A DNA stretch of 64,000 bases from positions 248,001 to 312,000 of the forward strand of contig NZ_BBXI01000009.1 of NCBI RefSeq assembly GCF_001078375.1, written 5' to 3'. Both the position numbers and the translations under genes were made by a program. This DNA comes from Veillonella tobetsuensis. Lineage in GTDB: Bacteria; Bacillota; Negativicutes; Veillonellales; Veillonellaceae. Positions 43,592-53,257 of the stretch are shown piece by piece. The notes under the pieces are model-generated. The model saw only the letters and a list, made by a program, of their open reading frames with translations. It searched no databases and was not told the origin of the DNA. The stretch's first letter is position 1; every line of letters starts with the position of its first letter.

Positions 43592-44708
43592 ACTCGAAAA
43601 AGCACGTGCCCGTCGACGTAGAAGGCGTCGAGAGAGACAAATGAAGAAATCCAAGGTTCAGTGGGGACGATTAGTGATTGCCGTTGTATTAGCACTATCT
43701 GTCATTTGTGGCATAGGTTGGGGCCTGTATAGTGGTGTTAGTTATGTTTATCACCGTATTACTAATACTGATACGGCAGCTACTATTGAGGAATCTAGTG
43801 AGCCAAAACATACTGATACAGTCAGTGTAGAGCAAAAGGCTTTAGATAAGCCTGTTTATGTATTGATTGTTGGCAAAGATAAAAATAATCCGAGTCAAGC
43901 CGATTCATTATTCCTCATGTCTATTAATATGAATACGAGTACGATGGATATAATCGGTATTCCTAGTAATAGTAAGATTGAAAGTAGAGATCAAAAATCT
44001 GTATCCATGTTAAATCAAATGTATGCAGATGGTGGTATTGAACTAACAAAGGCCGTAGTAGAGGATGTATTTCATATCAGTATTCCTTACTATGTTGTTG
44101 TTGACGAAACAGCTTTCAGAAAAACCAGTGATGTATTAGGTGATCAACAGTTTTATGTAGAAAAAAATATGGAACATGTTGATGCTGAAACAGGGAATAA
44201 GGATATCGACTTGCGTCGAGGCTATCAAAACTTAGATAGTGATAAAGCATTAGCCTATTTGAGATATGCTGATGAACATAATGATAATTTTAGCCGTGTA
44301 CAACGACAAGAACGTTTCTTAAAACTTTGGGTTGAACGTGAGCAAGATCGATTTTTCCTAACTAAAGCTTGGCATATTTGGCGTTTATGGAGCCATTATG
44401 AAAGTAATATTTCCATATGGGATGCCATTAAATTGATGCGTTCCATTAGTCAAACTGAAAAAGATCATATTCATTTTTATATTTTACCTGGTGAAAAAGA
44501 GAAAATTGATAATATCGTTTACTGGCATGTGAATCCTACTGAAGCACAGCGTTTAGTAGGTATAACTATGGGAACATTATCACCACAAGATATGAGTCAA
44601 TTTGTGTCTGCTCCTGTAGCAACTAAGGAAAAGGTTGCTGTTGAATCGGAACAAGGCACAAGAGCTAAACCAAGTGAACCAGGTTCAGAAGCAGAAAAGA
44701 AAGAGTAA
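43584..44708 (+). CDS. LytR-CpsA-Psr (LCP) family protein
   Basis: A 374-residue membrane protein with a very basic N terminus (KARARRRRRRRERQ), one membrane segment (about 30-50) and an extracytoplasmic LCP domain. The phosphate-binding arginines of LCP enzymes would lie in the segments ADSLFLMSIN, GIPSNSKIES and FSRVQRQERFL; the first normally contains an arginine (D-R-x-D), here replaced by NPSQADS, so the pattern is divergent. LCP enzymes attach glycopolymers to peptidoglycan. Start at ATG 43584, eight bases after GGAGG. The tail (about 345-374) is acidic and low complexity. Confidence 0.8.
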   Translation: MDELEKARARRRRRRRERQMKKSKVQWGRLVIAVVLALSVICGIGWGLYSGVSYVYHRITNTDTAATIEESSEPKHTDTVSVEQKALDKPVYVLIVGKDKNNPSQADSLFLMSINMNTSTMDIIGIPSNSKIESRDQKSVSMLNQMYADGGIELTKAVVEDVFHISIPYYVVVDETAFRKTSDVLGDQQFYVEKNMEHVDAETGNKDIDLRRGYQNLDSDKALAYLRYADEHNDNFSRVQRQERFLKLWVEREQDRFFLTKAWHIWRLWSHYESNISIWDAIKLMRSISQTEKDHIHFYILPGEKEKIDNIVYWHVNPTEAQRLVGITMGTLSPQDMSQFVSAPVATKEKVAVESEQGTRAKPSEPGSEAEKKE

Positions 44709-44721
44709 AATAGGAGATACA

Positions 44722-45084
44722 ATGAAACAAAAAGAAGCAATTAAACAACATGCATTATCCCTTGCACAAGCAGCTTTTGATAAAAAAGGTCGACATATTG
44801 AAATCTTAGATTTAGAAGGCATTTCTATGTTAGGCGATTATTTTATGATTGTAAGTGCTAACAATATTAAGCAATCTCAAAGTATTGCTGATCAAATTGA
44901 AGATGTTGCAGCTGAACAAGGTATGACAGTGCTTCATCGTGAAGGTTATCGTGAAGGTGAGTGGGTTTTACTAGACTTCGGTGACATCATTTGCCATGTA
45001 TTTGGCAATGATGAAATTCGTGAATTTTATGGTCTAGAAGCCTTATGGAATGACGCTGAGCGTGTTCCTTTTGAAGGAGAATAA
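44722..45084 (+). CDS. rsfS: ribosomal silencing factor RsfS
   Basis: RsfS binds L14 on the 50S subunit and blocks joining with 30S in starvation. The 120-residue protein shows HIEILDLEGISMLGDYFMIVSANN and EGEWVLLDFGDIICHVF, with NDEIREFYGLEALWNDA at the end. Start chosen at ATG 44722, after AGGAGA; the longer frame overlaps the LCP gene. It shares this window with another hibernation factor, RaiA. Confidence 0.95.
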   Translation: MKQKEAIKQHALSLAQAAFDKKGRHIEILDLEGISMLGDYFMIVSANNIKQSQSIADQIEDVAAEQGMTVLHREGYREGEWVLLDFGDIICHVFGNDEIREFYGLEALWNDAERVPFEGE

Positions 45085-45087
45085 TAT

Positions 45088-45984
45088 ATGGCTAGCGAAT
45101 TATTGGAGAATACCATAGCCACCCTACGTGTTTTACGTACCAGTGATCATGGTGCTTTCCTTGATGGTCAAACAGGTAATACAAATGATGATATATTACT
45201 CCATAAGGATCAACAAACATCACCAGTATCTATTGGAGATGATGTAGAGGTATTTTTATATCGTGATCCAAAGGGGCGTTTGACAGCTTCCATGCGATTA
45301 CCAGCTATGAAGGTAGGACAAATTGGTTATGTTGAGGTTATTAATGTAACTAATTTTGGATGTTTCGTAGAGGTTGGTACTGAACGGGGGATTTTCATGC
45401 CTCACGCTGAAATGCGTGGTAGACCACAAGTCGGGGAAAAGGTATGGGTAAAACTCTATACCGATAAATCTGGTCGTATGGCTGTATCGATGGATGTTGA
45501 TGATGAAATGCGCCGTGCTTCTAAGGCGGCTACAGAAGCTGTTGTAGGGCAACAAGTTAATGGTGCTATTTATAATTTGACTAGTGATGGTGCATTTTTC
45601 ATTACTCCAGAGCGATGGATTGCTTTTTTGCATCGCTCTGAAATGACAAGAAAACTAAATGTTGGAGAAATGGTAGAAGCCCGCGTTACATTTAAACGTG
45701 ACGATGGTCGTATTAATGTTTCTATGCGCCCTATAAAAGAGAAGGCATTGGTATCTGATGGTCAGATTATTATGGAATATCTTTTACAGCGGGGTGGTAA
45801 AATGCCTTATAGTGATGAGTCATCAGCAATGCTGATTAAAGATAAATTTAATATCAGTAAAGCTGCATTTAAACGTGCTATTGGTCATTTGATGAAGGAC
45901 CGTCTTGTAGTTCAGGAAGATGGATGGACATTATTAACAGAAACGGGAAAAGAATGGACACCATCAACTGACAAAGAGGACTAA
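45088..45984 (+). CDS. CvfB-type S1 RNA-binding protein
   Basis: A 298-residue protein built of three S1-like domains (about 1-65, 72-135 and 145-215; GYVEVINVTNFGCFVEVG is the clearest) and a C-terminal winged-helix (about 225-285, MEYLLQRGGKMPYSDES). This matches CvfB/YitL, an RNA-binding regulator of virulence and stress genes in staphylococci. Its target RNAs here are not known. It begins three bases after rsfS. Confidence 0.88.
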   Translation: MASELLENTIATLRVLRTSDHGAFLDGQTGNTNDDILLHKDQQTSPVSIGDDVEVFLYRDPKGRLTASMRLPAMKVGQIGYVEVINVTNFGCFVEVGTERGIFMPHAEMRGRPQVGEKVWVKLYTDKSGRMAVSMDVDDEMRRASKAATEAVVGQQVNGAIYNLTSDGAFFITPERWIAFLHRSEMTRKLNVGEMVEARVTFKRDDGRINVSMRPIKEKALVSDGQIIMEYLLQRGGKMPYSDESSAMLIKDKFNISKAAFKRAIGHLMKDRLVVQEDGWTLLTETGKEWTPSTDKED

Positions 45985-45987
45985 ACT

Positions 45988-47328
45988 ATGAAAATTATTG
46001 TAGTAGGTGCTGGTAAAGTTGGATATTCTTTGTGTGAAAGATTGGTTCAGGATGATCATGATGTATATCTTATAGATCGTTCACAAGAACGGATTCATAA
46101 TTTAGAAAATATGCTAGATGTTAGCCTTGTTTGTGGCAATGGTAGCGATATTCAATTATTAAACGAAATTGGTATGTCTGATGTAGGCATATTTATTGCC
46201 GTTACCGACTCTGATGAAGTGAATATGTTATCCTGTGCGGTAGCCAAGATAGCTGGTGTTCCATCTACGGTAGCTCGTGTTAGAGATACGAATATCGCTG
46301 AAAATATGGATGACACAATGAAAGCACGGTTAGGTGTTGATTTATTCATCAATCCAGAGATGGTTACCGCTCAAGAGTTACTTCATATTATTGAAACACC
46401 ATCTGCTCTTGATGTAGAGGAGTTTGGTCAAGGTTCTGTACGTTTGATAGAGTTTAAGATTAATAGTACATTTCCTCTCATCAATAAACCGTTAAAAGAA
46501 CTAACTTTTCCAGAAGGGGTTTTATTAGTTGGTATATTACGCTTAGGCGAAATGATTATACCTCATGGTGAAAGTATTCTTTTACCTAATGATAGTGTTT
46601 TCTTTCTAGGCTTAAAAGATGGCGTTGATGCTGTTGAACAACAATGGTTTTCTAATCATGCGGCCTTTCATAAACGCGCTATTATCATTGGTGCTGGCTT
46701 GTTAGGTAGAAATCTTGCTGTATTATTAGAAAAATCTGGCTTTACGGTTAAGGTTATAGAAAAGGATATCGAGCGATGTGAAGCCTTGGCTGCTCAAGTG
46801 GATAAAGCAATTATTATCAATGGCGATGGTACGGATTTTGATTTGCTCGAAGCAGAAGAAGTGGCTGATAACGATGTTATCATTGCTCTCACAGATGACG
46901 ATAAGCTGAATCTTCTTGTTGCTTTGGTGGGCAAGCATATGGGCATACCTAAAACTGTTGTTCGTGTAGGTCGTCCAGAATACATTATGTTAATGGAACA
47001 AGTGGGGATTGATATTGTATTTTCTCCTAGACTTATGACGGCAGGTCAAATACTAAGAATTGTACGAAGTGGTGAAGGCGTTGTGTCAATTTCAACCTTC
47101 GAAGGTGGTAAGGCTGAATCCATTGAAATTCTTATTACAGATCAATCACCAGTAGCAGGCAAACAACTTAAGGATATTCGCCTTCCTGGTAAAGCACTTG
47201 TTGGAGTTATACTCCGCGGTGATGAGGCTATTGTGCCGCGTGGTAATACAGAGATTTTGGTAGGGGACCATATTGTATTATTTACATTGCCAGAGTCAGT
47301 TACTAAATTATTAAACTATTTGACGTAG
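45988..47328 (+). CDS. trkA: Trk potassium uptake regulatory protein TrkA
   Basis: The 446-residue cytoplasmic gating subunit has two RCK units. Each begins with a Rossmann NAD-binding motif (IIVVGAGKVGYSLCERL and AIIIGAGLLGRNLAVLL) and ends with a TrkA-C domain (about 140-215 and 365-445). It binds nucleotides and controls the TrkH channel encoded next. It begins three bases after cvfB, and trkH follows by seven bases. Confidence 0.95.
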   Translation: MKIIVVGAGKVGYSLCERLVQDDHDVYLIDRSQERIHNLENMLDVSLVCGNGSDIQLLNEIGMSDVGIFIAVTDSDEVNMLSCAVAKIAGVPSTVARVRDTNIAENMDDTMKARLGVDLFINPEMVTAQELLHIIETPSALDVEEFGQGSVRLIEFKINSTFPLINKPLKELTFPEGVLLVGILRLGEMIIPHGESILLPNDSVFFLGLKDGVDAVEQQWFSNHAAFHKRAIIIGAGLLGRNLAVLLEKSGFTVKVIEKDIERCEALAAQVDKAIIINGDGTDFDLLEAEEVADNDVIIALTDDDKLNLLVALVGKHMGIPKTVVRVGRPEYIMLMEQVGIDIVFSPRLMTAGQILRIVRSGEGVVSISTFEGGKAESIEILITDQSPVAGKQLKDIRLPGKALVGVILRGDEAIVPRGNTEILVGDHIVLFTLPESVTKLLNYLT

Positions 47329-47335
47329 GGGTTAT

Positions 47336-48823
47336 ATGCGTATACAAATTGTCATGTCTTTGGTAGGGAAATTACTCTATATCTTTGGAGCATTTCTCCT
47401 TATACCATTCATATATAGCATTATATTTGAAACTGCATATTGGTCATTTGCTGTTACAGCTACTATATCAGGATTAGCAGGATTTTTATTGGTTACTAAT
47501 GGTCATCAAAGTAAAAGTTTTAGCTTGCGTGATGGCTTTCTCGTAGTTGCATCTACGTGGCTTTCTACTATTTTACTTGGTTCCATTCCTTTTATGATAT
47601 CTGGTATTCTCATTAATCCTGTAGATGCATTATTTGAAGCTTCTTCAGGGTTAACTGCTACAGGCGCTACAGTTATATATGATGTCGATCAAGCACCTAA
47701 AACTTTTATCCTTTGGCGTGGATTAATGCATTGGATAGGTGGTATGGGAATTATCGTTCTAATTTTGTCATTCTTACGTAACCTGGGTGCTGATGCAGCC
47801 CACTTTTTCAATGCTGAAGCATCCGTCCCTAAGCCAGGTGTAGTATTGCCACGTATACAATCAATGGCTTCCAAATTATGGTCTCTATATGTTGTATTTA
47901 CGATAATTTGTTTTATTATGTTGTGGCTTGGCGGTATAGATCCTTTTAATGCTTTAAATTATGCTTTTTCCATTATAGCCACAGGGGGATTAACACCGAC
48001 TACAGCTGGAACCTTTATATACAGTGATAATATATATATTTGTGTAGTATTCATTTTATTTATGATTATTGCTGGTGGCAACTTTGCTGTATATTACAAC
48101 GTAATTCATAAAGGTTTTTCTGCATTAATCTCTGACTTTGAGACCCGTATGTATTGGCTCGTATTAGCTTTAGGTATTCTTATTACATTTATAGCTTTAT
48201 GTATCCAATCCGAAGCTACTCATATAGGCAAGTTATTTCAAGATGCTGCATTTACTTTGGTTTCTATTCAAACAGGTAGTGGCTTTGCTGTGGCAGATTA
48301 TGATTTATGGCCTGCTGCAGCTCAAATGATGTTATTTATATCTAGCTTTTTTGGCGGTTGTAGTGGTTCTACTACAGGGGGTGTTAAGATTATACGACTT
48401 ATTATTCTAATCAAGAGTAGTATTATTTATTTGCGTAAGTCTATACATCCTGATATGGTTCAAGTTGTGCGAATCAATGGAAAACCATTGCCTGATAAAT
48501 GGATTCGGATGACACAACAGTTCATATTCTTATATTTTATGATTTATGTAATTTCTGTTTTCTTTATGACTTGTTTTGGTTTGTCTACTAGTGACGCATT
48601 ACAAATTGTAACGGCATTTCAAAGTAATGTAGGTTTAGCTTTTGCTAATTACGGTCCTACAGATACTTTTTCTATATTGCCTGATGGTGCTAAGATTATC
48701 GCTATAATAGATATGTTATTAGGCCGTCTGGAATTATTTACAATTTTAGTTATGCTACATCCACAATTTTGGGAAGGTTATTTTATTAAAAAGGATATGA
48801 CAAAACGATATACAGTTCTATAA
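47336..48823 (+). CDS. trkH: Trk potassium uptake channel TrkH
   Basis: A 495-residue membrane protein with about ten hydrophobic segments. The four pore repeats have selectivity-filter-like glycines: SSGLTATGATV, IIATGGLTPTTAG, SIQTGSGFA and QSNVGLAF. FGGCSGSTTGGVKI corresponds to the intramembrane loop segment of the family. With TrkA it forms a potassium importer in the cytoplasmic membrane. GTAGGGG precedes the ATG. Confidence 0.95.
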   Translation: MRIQIVMSLVGKLLYIFGAFLLIPFIYSIIFETAYWSFAVTATISGLAGFLLVTNGHQSKSFSLRDGFLVVASTWLSTILLGSIPFMISGILINPVDALFEASSGLTATGATVIYDVDQAPKTFILWRGLMHWIGGMGIIVLILSFLRNLGADAAHFFNAEASVPKPGVVLPRIQSMASKLWSLYVVFTIICFIMLWLGGIDPFNALNYAFSIIATGGLTPTTAGTFIYSDNIYICVVFILFMIIAGGNFAVYYNVIHKGFSALISDFETRMYWLVLALGILITFIALCIQSEATHIGKLFQDAAFTLVSIQTGSGFAVADYDLWPAAAQMMLFISSFFGGCSGSTTGGVKIIRLIILIKSSIIYLRKSIHPDMVQVVRINGKPLPDKWIRMTQQFIFLYFMIYVISVFFMTCFGLSTSDALQIVTAFQSNVGLAFANYGPTDTFSILPDGAKIIAIIDMLLGRLELFTILVMLHPQFWEGYFIKKDMTKRYTVL

Positions 48824-48875
48824 TTCCTTTAATTACTGTATATGGCGGGTTTATTATAAGAGAAGGGAAACGTAT

Positions 48876-49472
48876 ATGGAGATAATAAAACGTCCACTAG
48901 GCTTATATAAAGCAAATTGTTACGTGTTAAAACAAGATAACCTATCCCTCATAATAGACCCTGGTTTTCACAGTCGACATATTATTGATATGGTTGGGGA
49001 TACAACACCGTTAGCTGTTGTATTGACACATGGTCATTGCGACCATGTGTCTGCTCTCGATGAAATCTGTGAACATTATAAAATTCCTGCTTATTTACAC
49101 AAAGGTGATCACGAATTATTACAGCTTATTCGTCGTCGTCCTAGTGTATATAAAAAGAAAATGTTTACACAATGTATCTCATTACATGAGGGTTCCTTAG
49201 AAATAGGTCCTTTCAAATTCTATGTTTATCATACACCGGGACATAGTGCTGGATCAGTTTGTTTGCAAATCGAAAATCATTTATTTACCGGTGATACTAT
49301 ATTTAAACAAAATGTGGGTAATAGTGATAATTATAATGGTAATGCAGATGATTTACGTAAAAGTCTTGATAAAATATTACAGTTAGATGATGCATTATTA
49401 GTGGAACCCGGACACAAAGATAGCACTATTTTGGGAGATGAAAAAAACTTCATTATGAATTTTAATATATAG
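48876..49472 (+). CDS. metallo-beta-lactamase fold hydrolase (glyoxalase II-like)
   Basis: A 198-residue enzyme with the metal-binding motif THGHCDHVSALDE, a third histidine in YHTPGHSAGSVCLQ, the bridging aspartate in LFTGDTIF and a final histidine in VEPGHKDST. It fits the small YcbL/GloB-like group of thioester hydrolases; the natural substrate is unknown. Its last bases carry the promoter start of the following tRNA cluster. AGAAGGG precedes the ATG. Confidence 0.88.
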   Translation: MEIIKRPLGLYKANCYVLKQDNLSLIIDPGFHSRHIIDMVGDTTPLAVVLTHGHCDHVSALDEICEHYKIPAYLHKGDHELLQLIRRRPSVYKKKMFTQCISLHEGSLEIGPFKFYVYHTPGHSAGSVCLQIENHLFTGDTIFKQNVGNSDNYNGNADDLRKSLDKILQLDDALLVEPGHKDSTILGDEKNFIMNFNI

Positions 49473-49474
49473 TG

Positions 49475-49503
49475 TTGACAAAAACTCTGATAACCGATAT
49501 ACT
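49475..49503 (+). promoter_or_regulatory. promoter of the tRNA cluster
   Basis: TTGACA (49475-49480), 17-base spacer, TATACT (49498-49503). It begins two bases after the preceding stop codon and about 20 bases before the first tRNA. Confidence 0.85.
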
Positions 49504-49522
49504 AAGCAAGTACTTTGGATAC

Positions 49523-49598
49523 GGCCCCGTGGTGTAGCGGTTAACATGTCGCCCTGTCACGGCGAAGATCGTCAGTTCAAATCTGATCGGGGTCGCCA
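49523..49598 (+). tRNA. tRNA-Asp (GTC)
   Basis: Acceptor arm GGCCCCG pairs with CGGGGTC, the anticodon loop reads CTGTCAC (anticodon GTC), the T loop is TTCAAAT, and 3' CCA is encoded. 76 bases. Confidence 0.97.
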
Positions 49599-49603
49599 TT
49601 CAT

Positions 49604-49679
<76 letters not shown>

Positions 49680-49686
49680 TGTACAT

Positions 49687-49761
49687 GCGGGAATAGCTCA
49701 GCGGTAGAGCACCGCCTTGCCAAGGCGGGGGTCGCGAGTTCGAATCTCGTTTCCCGCTCCA
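49687..49761 (+). tRNA. tRNA-Gly (GCC)
   Basis: Acceptor GCGGGAA/TTCCCGC, anticodon loop TTGCCAA (anticodon GCC), T loop TTCGAAT, CCA encoded. 75 bases. Confidence 0.97.
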
Positions 49762-49768
49762 CTTATAT

Positions 49769-49843
<75 letters not shown>

Positions 49844-49857
49844 CAATCGTTACCCAT

Positions 49858-49946
49858 GCCGGGGTGGCGGAACAGGCAGACGCAACGGACTTAAAATCCG
49901 TCGGTTAGAAATAACCGTACCGGTTCGATTCCGGTCCTCGGCACCA
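49858..49946 (+). tRNA. tRNA-Leu (TAA)
   Basis: Class II tRNA with a long variable arm (GGTTAGAAATAACC). Acceptor GCCGGGG/CCTCGGC, anticodon loop CTTAAAA (anticodon TAA), CCA encoded. 89 bases. Confidence 0.97.
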
Positions 49947-49948
49947 TT

Positions 49949-49977
49949 AAGACTAACTTCGGTTAGTCTTTTTTTAT
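49949..49977 (+). terminator. terminator of the tRNA cluster
   Basis: AAGACTAAC (49949-49957), TTCG tetraloop, GTTAGTCTT (49962-49970), then a T run. Confidence 0.95.
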
Positions 49978-50016
49978 TACTACTATACATATCTATCGAT
50001 TCCAAGGAAATGAAAC

Positions 50017-50472
50017 ATGAAAAAGCCTAATTTACTAATTAGTGAATGTCTGTGTGGCGTTCACTGTAGATATGATGGAAAGAATAATAGAATAGATGAA
50101 TTAGAATGTATTCAGTCATTATATAATATTATTCCAATTTGTCCGGAAATATTAGGCGGATTATCTACGCCTAGACCACCTGCTGAACGTGTGGGGCAGC
50201 TTGTAATCAATAATATAGGTGTAGATGTAACAAAAGAATTTGTCCGAGGTGCTTTGCGTACTTTAACTATTGCACAAGATAATAATTGCCATAGGGCCTT
50301 ATTAAAGGCTAAAAGCCCTAGTTGTGGCTGTGGTGAGATTTATGATGGTACATTTTCTGGCATCTTAACAACAGGAAATGGTGTTACTACAGATTTATTG
50401 TTAGAAAATCATATAGAGGTATTTACAGAGAAAAACATAGATTCTCTTATACCGAAGAAAAGCGACGATTGA
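50017..50472 (+). CDS. DUF523 family protein
   Basis: A 151-residue protein with the DUF523 pattern: LISECLCGVHCRYDGKNN near the start, CPEILGGLSTPRPPAE, and LLKAKSPSCGCGEIYDG. Five or more conserved cysteines suggest metal binding, but the function is not known. It forms a single-gene unit after the tRNA cluster, and its stop codon lies within the following terminator stem. Confidence 0.85.
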   Translation: MKKPNLLISECLCGVHCRYDGKNNRIDELECIQSLYNIIPICPEILGGLSTPRPPAERVGQLVINNIGVDVTKEFVRGALRTLTIAQDNNCHRALLKAKSPSCGCGEIYDGTFSGILTTGNGVTTDLLLENHIEVFTEKNIDSLIPKKSDD

Positions 50473-50492
50473 CAGATTCAATCGTCGCTTTT
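50458..50492. terminator. bidirectional terminator between DUF523 and the phosphoethanolamine transferase
   Basis: A 15-base perfect stem, AAAAGCGACGATTGA (50458-50472) with TCAATCGTCGCTTTT (50478-50492). The DUF523 stop codon is inside the left arm. It serves both convergent genes. Confidence 0.85.
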
Positions 50493-50498
50493 GACGTT

Positions 50499-52331
50499 CT
50501 ATTTACCCTGATTTACAGGATCATTAGTAAGTGGCTGTTCACCTAATAATGTAGTAAGGTTATGTAAATTAAATTGATATGCATCATTACTAAAGTCTCT
50601 TGATTTATCATAGCGGCTATTTGGTGCATGCATAAGTCCTACTAAGGTATCGTATAATAGATCATTAGTAAAATATTGTTGTTCATGATTTGTTAATGTC
50701 GTTGCTGTTTGAGGGTAGGCAGCACGATATTGAGGGGATAAGTAAATCCAGAACGGGATATGAGTCATCACAAAATCAAAGGTATCTGGATTATGTGATT
50801 TATCTAGACTTTCACCATGATCAGAAAAATATACCATGGCTTGGAGATTTAAATTATCTTTGCCATATGTGTAAATCTGTTGTAATAACCAATCCGTATA
50901 TAGTTGGCTATTAGCATAGGCTTCAATACCATCAGGATAAGGACCTTTTTTCCATTTACTAAACTCGTGTGGATAACGGTCATTATAATAAATATGACTG
51001 CCCATAATATGGATAACAACAAAATTATTTTTCTTGGGATCTACATTTTTTAGTAATGGTAATAAAGCTTCATCGTATAAGTCTGAAAATCCATAAGACT
51101 CATGGGACCATTTGGTGAGGTCTGCTGTTTTAGCCATTAAGGAAATAGCCGTATCATATTCACCGAATACGCCTTGATTACTAAACCAAGATGTAGTATA
51201 ACCGGCTTTTTTGGCAACGTCTAAGATATTGGCGGAGTCTAAAAATGGACGGTCATTATATTGATTACGTTCAGAAAGAGCTCGTTCTAAGGTTGGTACC
51301 GTTTGTACATATGAGGAATAAGCATTATTATAGAAGATAAAATCTTTATTGTTTGATTTCATATCTTCTTGCCAAGGTGTATCATCATACGGAAATTCTG
51401 GATTATATACTTTCATATAATCGCGAGAACTAGATTCCCCGATGACGAGAATAATTGTACCCGGTGTTTTCTTAGCTGCTGTATCAGATGTATTAACATT
51501 GAACGAGTCGAATACAATATGATGATTATCATTATATTGTTGCATTTCCTTTACATAGTTACCAGCTGCAATCCAATTGGCGATAATACAAGTTTGGGGA
51601 AATAAATAAAAAGGTACATATACTAGAAAGGCAACCATAGAGGCGACAAGTACGCCTAAACGTAATGGACGTGTTGTATTGATTTCAACTACACGTTTCA
51701 TACCAAGATTACACCAATATAGGAATAGGGTGAACAGAATTAATCCGATGGCTACAGCAATGAGTCCAGGGATGCCTGCTGCGTTTTTTAGAAAGCCTAA
51801 TGCTTCCTCAGGATTGGTCATATAGAGGGCTAATAGGCTAGCAGGTGTTAAGCAGTGCCACGTAGTCATATAGTAGCCAATTTGAATAAGAGGAATTAAG
51901 CTAAGTGTGGTGGCAAATAATGCCATAATAGCGGACGTTATTTTTTGAAAGCGTCCTGTTTGGGTTATTAAATATTGGATACCTGAAAGTCCCATAAATA
52001 GGAGTAAACCAAAGAGGAAATCATTAGCAAATTCGTAAAAATATAGGGGTTTTACATACGACCAATGAAATAAGAGCGGGAATGTTAATCCCCATAGTAG
52101 GCCTACAAGGCCGTAACCGATAAAAGGACGATGAAATACAGTGCAGCTCAAAAAATATTGGAATAAAAATAAACCAACCATTGTCGGCACTGCAAGAATA
52201 GTGATATTTTCAACATCTAGGCCTAGTGTAATGGGTTCATAAATCAAAAAAAGTGCAATATAGAGCACGATACCGATAATCCCAAAACGTAATATGGGGT
52301 TACGGAGAAGTTCTTTCACCGATGATAACAT
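50499..52331 (-). CDS. phosphoethanolamine transferase (EptA/CptA-like, sulfatase domain)
   Basis: A 610-residue inner-membrane enzyme: about seven hydrophobic segments in residues 15-270, then a sulfatase-fold catalytic domain. The nucleophile region is ILVIGESSSRDYMKVYNPEFP and the metal-binding region YFSDHGESLDKSHNP. Such enzymes move phosphoethanolamine from lipid to lipid A or core sugars, in keeping with a diderm envelope; they can lower sensitivity to cationic peptides. The exact acceptor cannot be read from sequence. Start chosen at 52331, where AAAGG lies about eight bases upstream; the frame is open a further 59 codons but that region is AT-rich and lacks a site. Only minus-strand gene in its neighbourhood. 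Confidence 0.85.
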   Translation of the reverse strand: MLSSVKELLRNPILRFGIIGIVLYIALFLIYEPITLGLDVENITILAVPTMVGLFLFQYFLSCTVFHRPFIGYGLVGLLWGLTFPLLFHWSYVKPLYFYEFANDFLFGLLLFMGLSGIQYLITQTGRFQKITSAIMALFATTLSLIPLIQIGYYMTTWHCLTPASLLALYMTNPEEALGFLKNAAGIPGLIAVAIGLILFTLFLYWCNLGMKRVVEINTTRPLRLGVLVASMVAFLVYVPFYLFPQTCIIANWIAAGNYVKEMQQYNDNHHIVFDSFNVNTSDTAAKKTPGTIILVIGESSSRDYMKVYNPEFPYDDTPWQEDMKSNNKDFIFYNNAYSSYVQTVPTLERALSERNQYNDRPFLDSANILDVAKKAGYTTSWFSNQGVFGEYDTAISLMAKTADLTKWSHESYGFSDLYDEALLPLLKNVDPKKNNFVVIHIMGSHIYYNDRYPHEFSKWKKGPYPDGIEAYANSQLYTDWLLQQIYTYGKDNLNLQAMVYFSDHGESLDKSHNPDTFDFVMTHIPFWIYLSPQYRAAYPQTATTLTNHEQQYFTNDLLYDTLVGLMHAPNSRYDKSRDFSNDAYQFNLHNLTTLLGEQPLTNDPVNQGK

Positions 52332-52506
52332 TGTAAATACCTTTCTAAAGGAGCTCTTAAAATAAACTATATAGTAATTCTTTACATTAATAAGATAGCA
52401 GAGAACAATAAAAAATACAATTATATATAACGAGCGTAGAAGAAATCTCTGATTTACGTTATAATTATATGATTGAAGATAAAGTATCAATAAGGAATGG
52501 GGATTC

Positions 52507-53256
52507 ATGGGGGACTATAATTATAAGCTTGATGTATTTGAGGGACCACTCGATTTGCTCTTGCATTTAATTGAAAAACATAAGATAGAAATTACTGATA
52601 TTCCTATTGTTGAAATTACAAGTCAATATTTGGAATATTTAGATAATTGGAATCATTTTGATATTCATTATAGTAGTGAATTTCTTGTAATGGCTTCAAC
52701 ATTATTGCAGATAAAATCTCGTATGTTATTACCTAAAGTTGAACCTGAGCCAGAGGAAAATGAAGATCCTCGTGATGAATTGGTGACGAAACTTGTGGAA
52801 TTCAAAAAGATTAAAGATTTCACTCATTTACTTATGGAGAAGGCATCTATTGAGTCTAATGTATTTAGTCGTCCTGAAGAAACGAGTATATTGGGATTAG
52901 ATAGCTACTATAATCTTGAGCTTACAAAGTTATATGATATTTTTTATACTGTATTAAATCGTACTGTAGAAAAAGAGTCCAATGAAAGGGTGCCACAAGT
53001 AACTGTTGAGAAAGATACATATAGTCTAGAGGATATGATTGTATCTTTATCTAGCCGTGCTCGTAGAGGTGAACGATTAGCCTTTAGAGACTTATTGATT
53101 GCTATTGAAACTCGAAGTGGTATGATTACGATTTTTATGGCTGTTTTAGAGTTATTAAAGCAGCAACAATTGATTATGCATTATGAATCAGAGGATATTA
53201 TTTTTACAGCACCAGTCAATATAGACTGTAAGGATTTATCTATAGAGGAGGTTTAG
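52507..53256 (+). CDS. scpA: segregation and condensation protein A
   Basis: The kleisin subunit of the SMC complex, 249 residues. The N-terminal pattern YKLDVFEGPLDLLLHLIEKHKI and DIPIVEITSQYLEYL, then FLVMASTLLQIKSRMLLPK, is diagnostic; the C-terminal winged helix (about 180-240) binds the SMC head. A TATAAT at 52460-52465 may be its -10 box. scpB follows by one base. Confidence 0.95.
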   Translation: MGDYNYKLDVFEGPLDLLLHLIEKHKIEITDIPIVEITSQYLEYLDNWNHFDIHYSSEFLVMASTLLQIKSRMLLPKVEPEPEENEDPRDELVTKLVEFKKIKDFTHLLMEKASIESNVFSRPEETSILGLDSYYNLELTKLYDIFYTVLNRTVEKESNERVPQVTVEKDTYSLEDMIVSLSSRARRGERLAFRDLLIAIETRSGMITIFMAVLELLKQQQLIMHYESEDIIFTAPVNIDCKDLSIEEV

Positions 53257-53257
53257 C

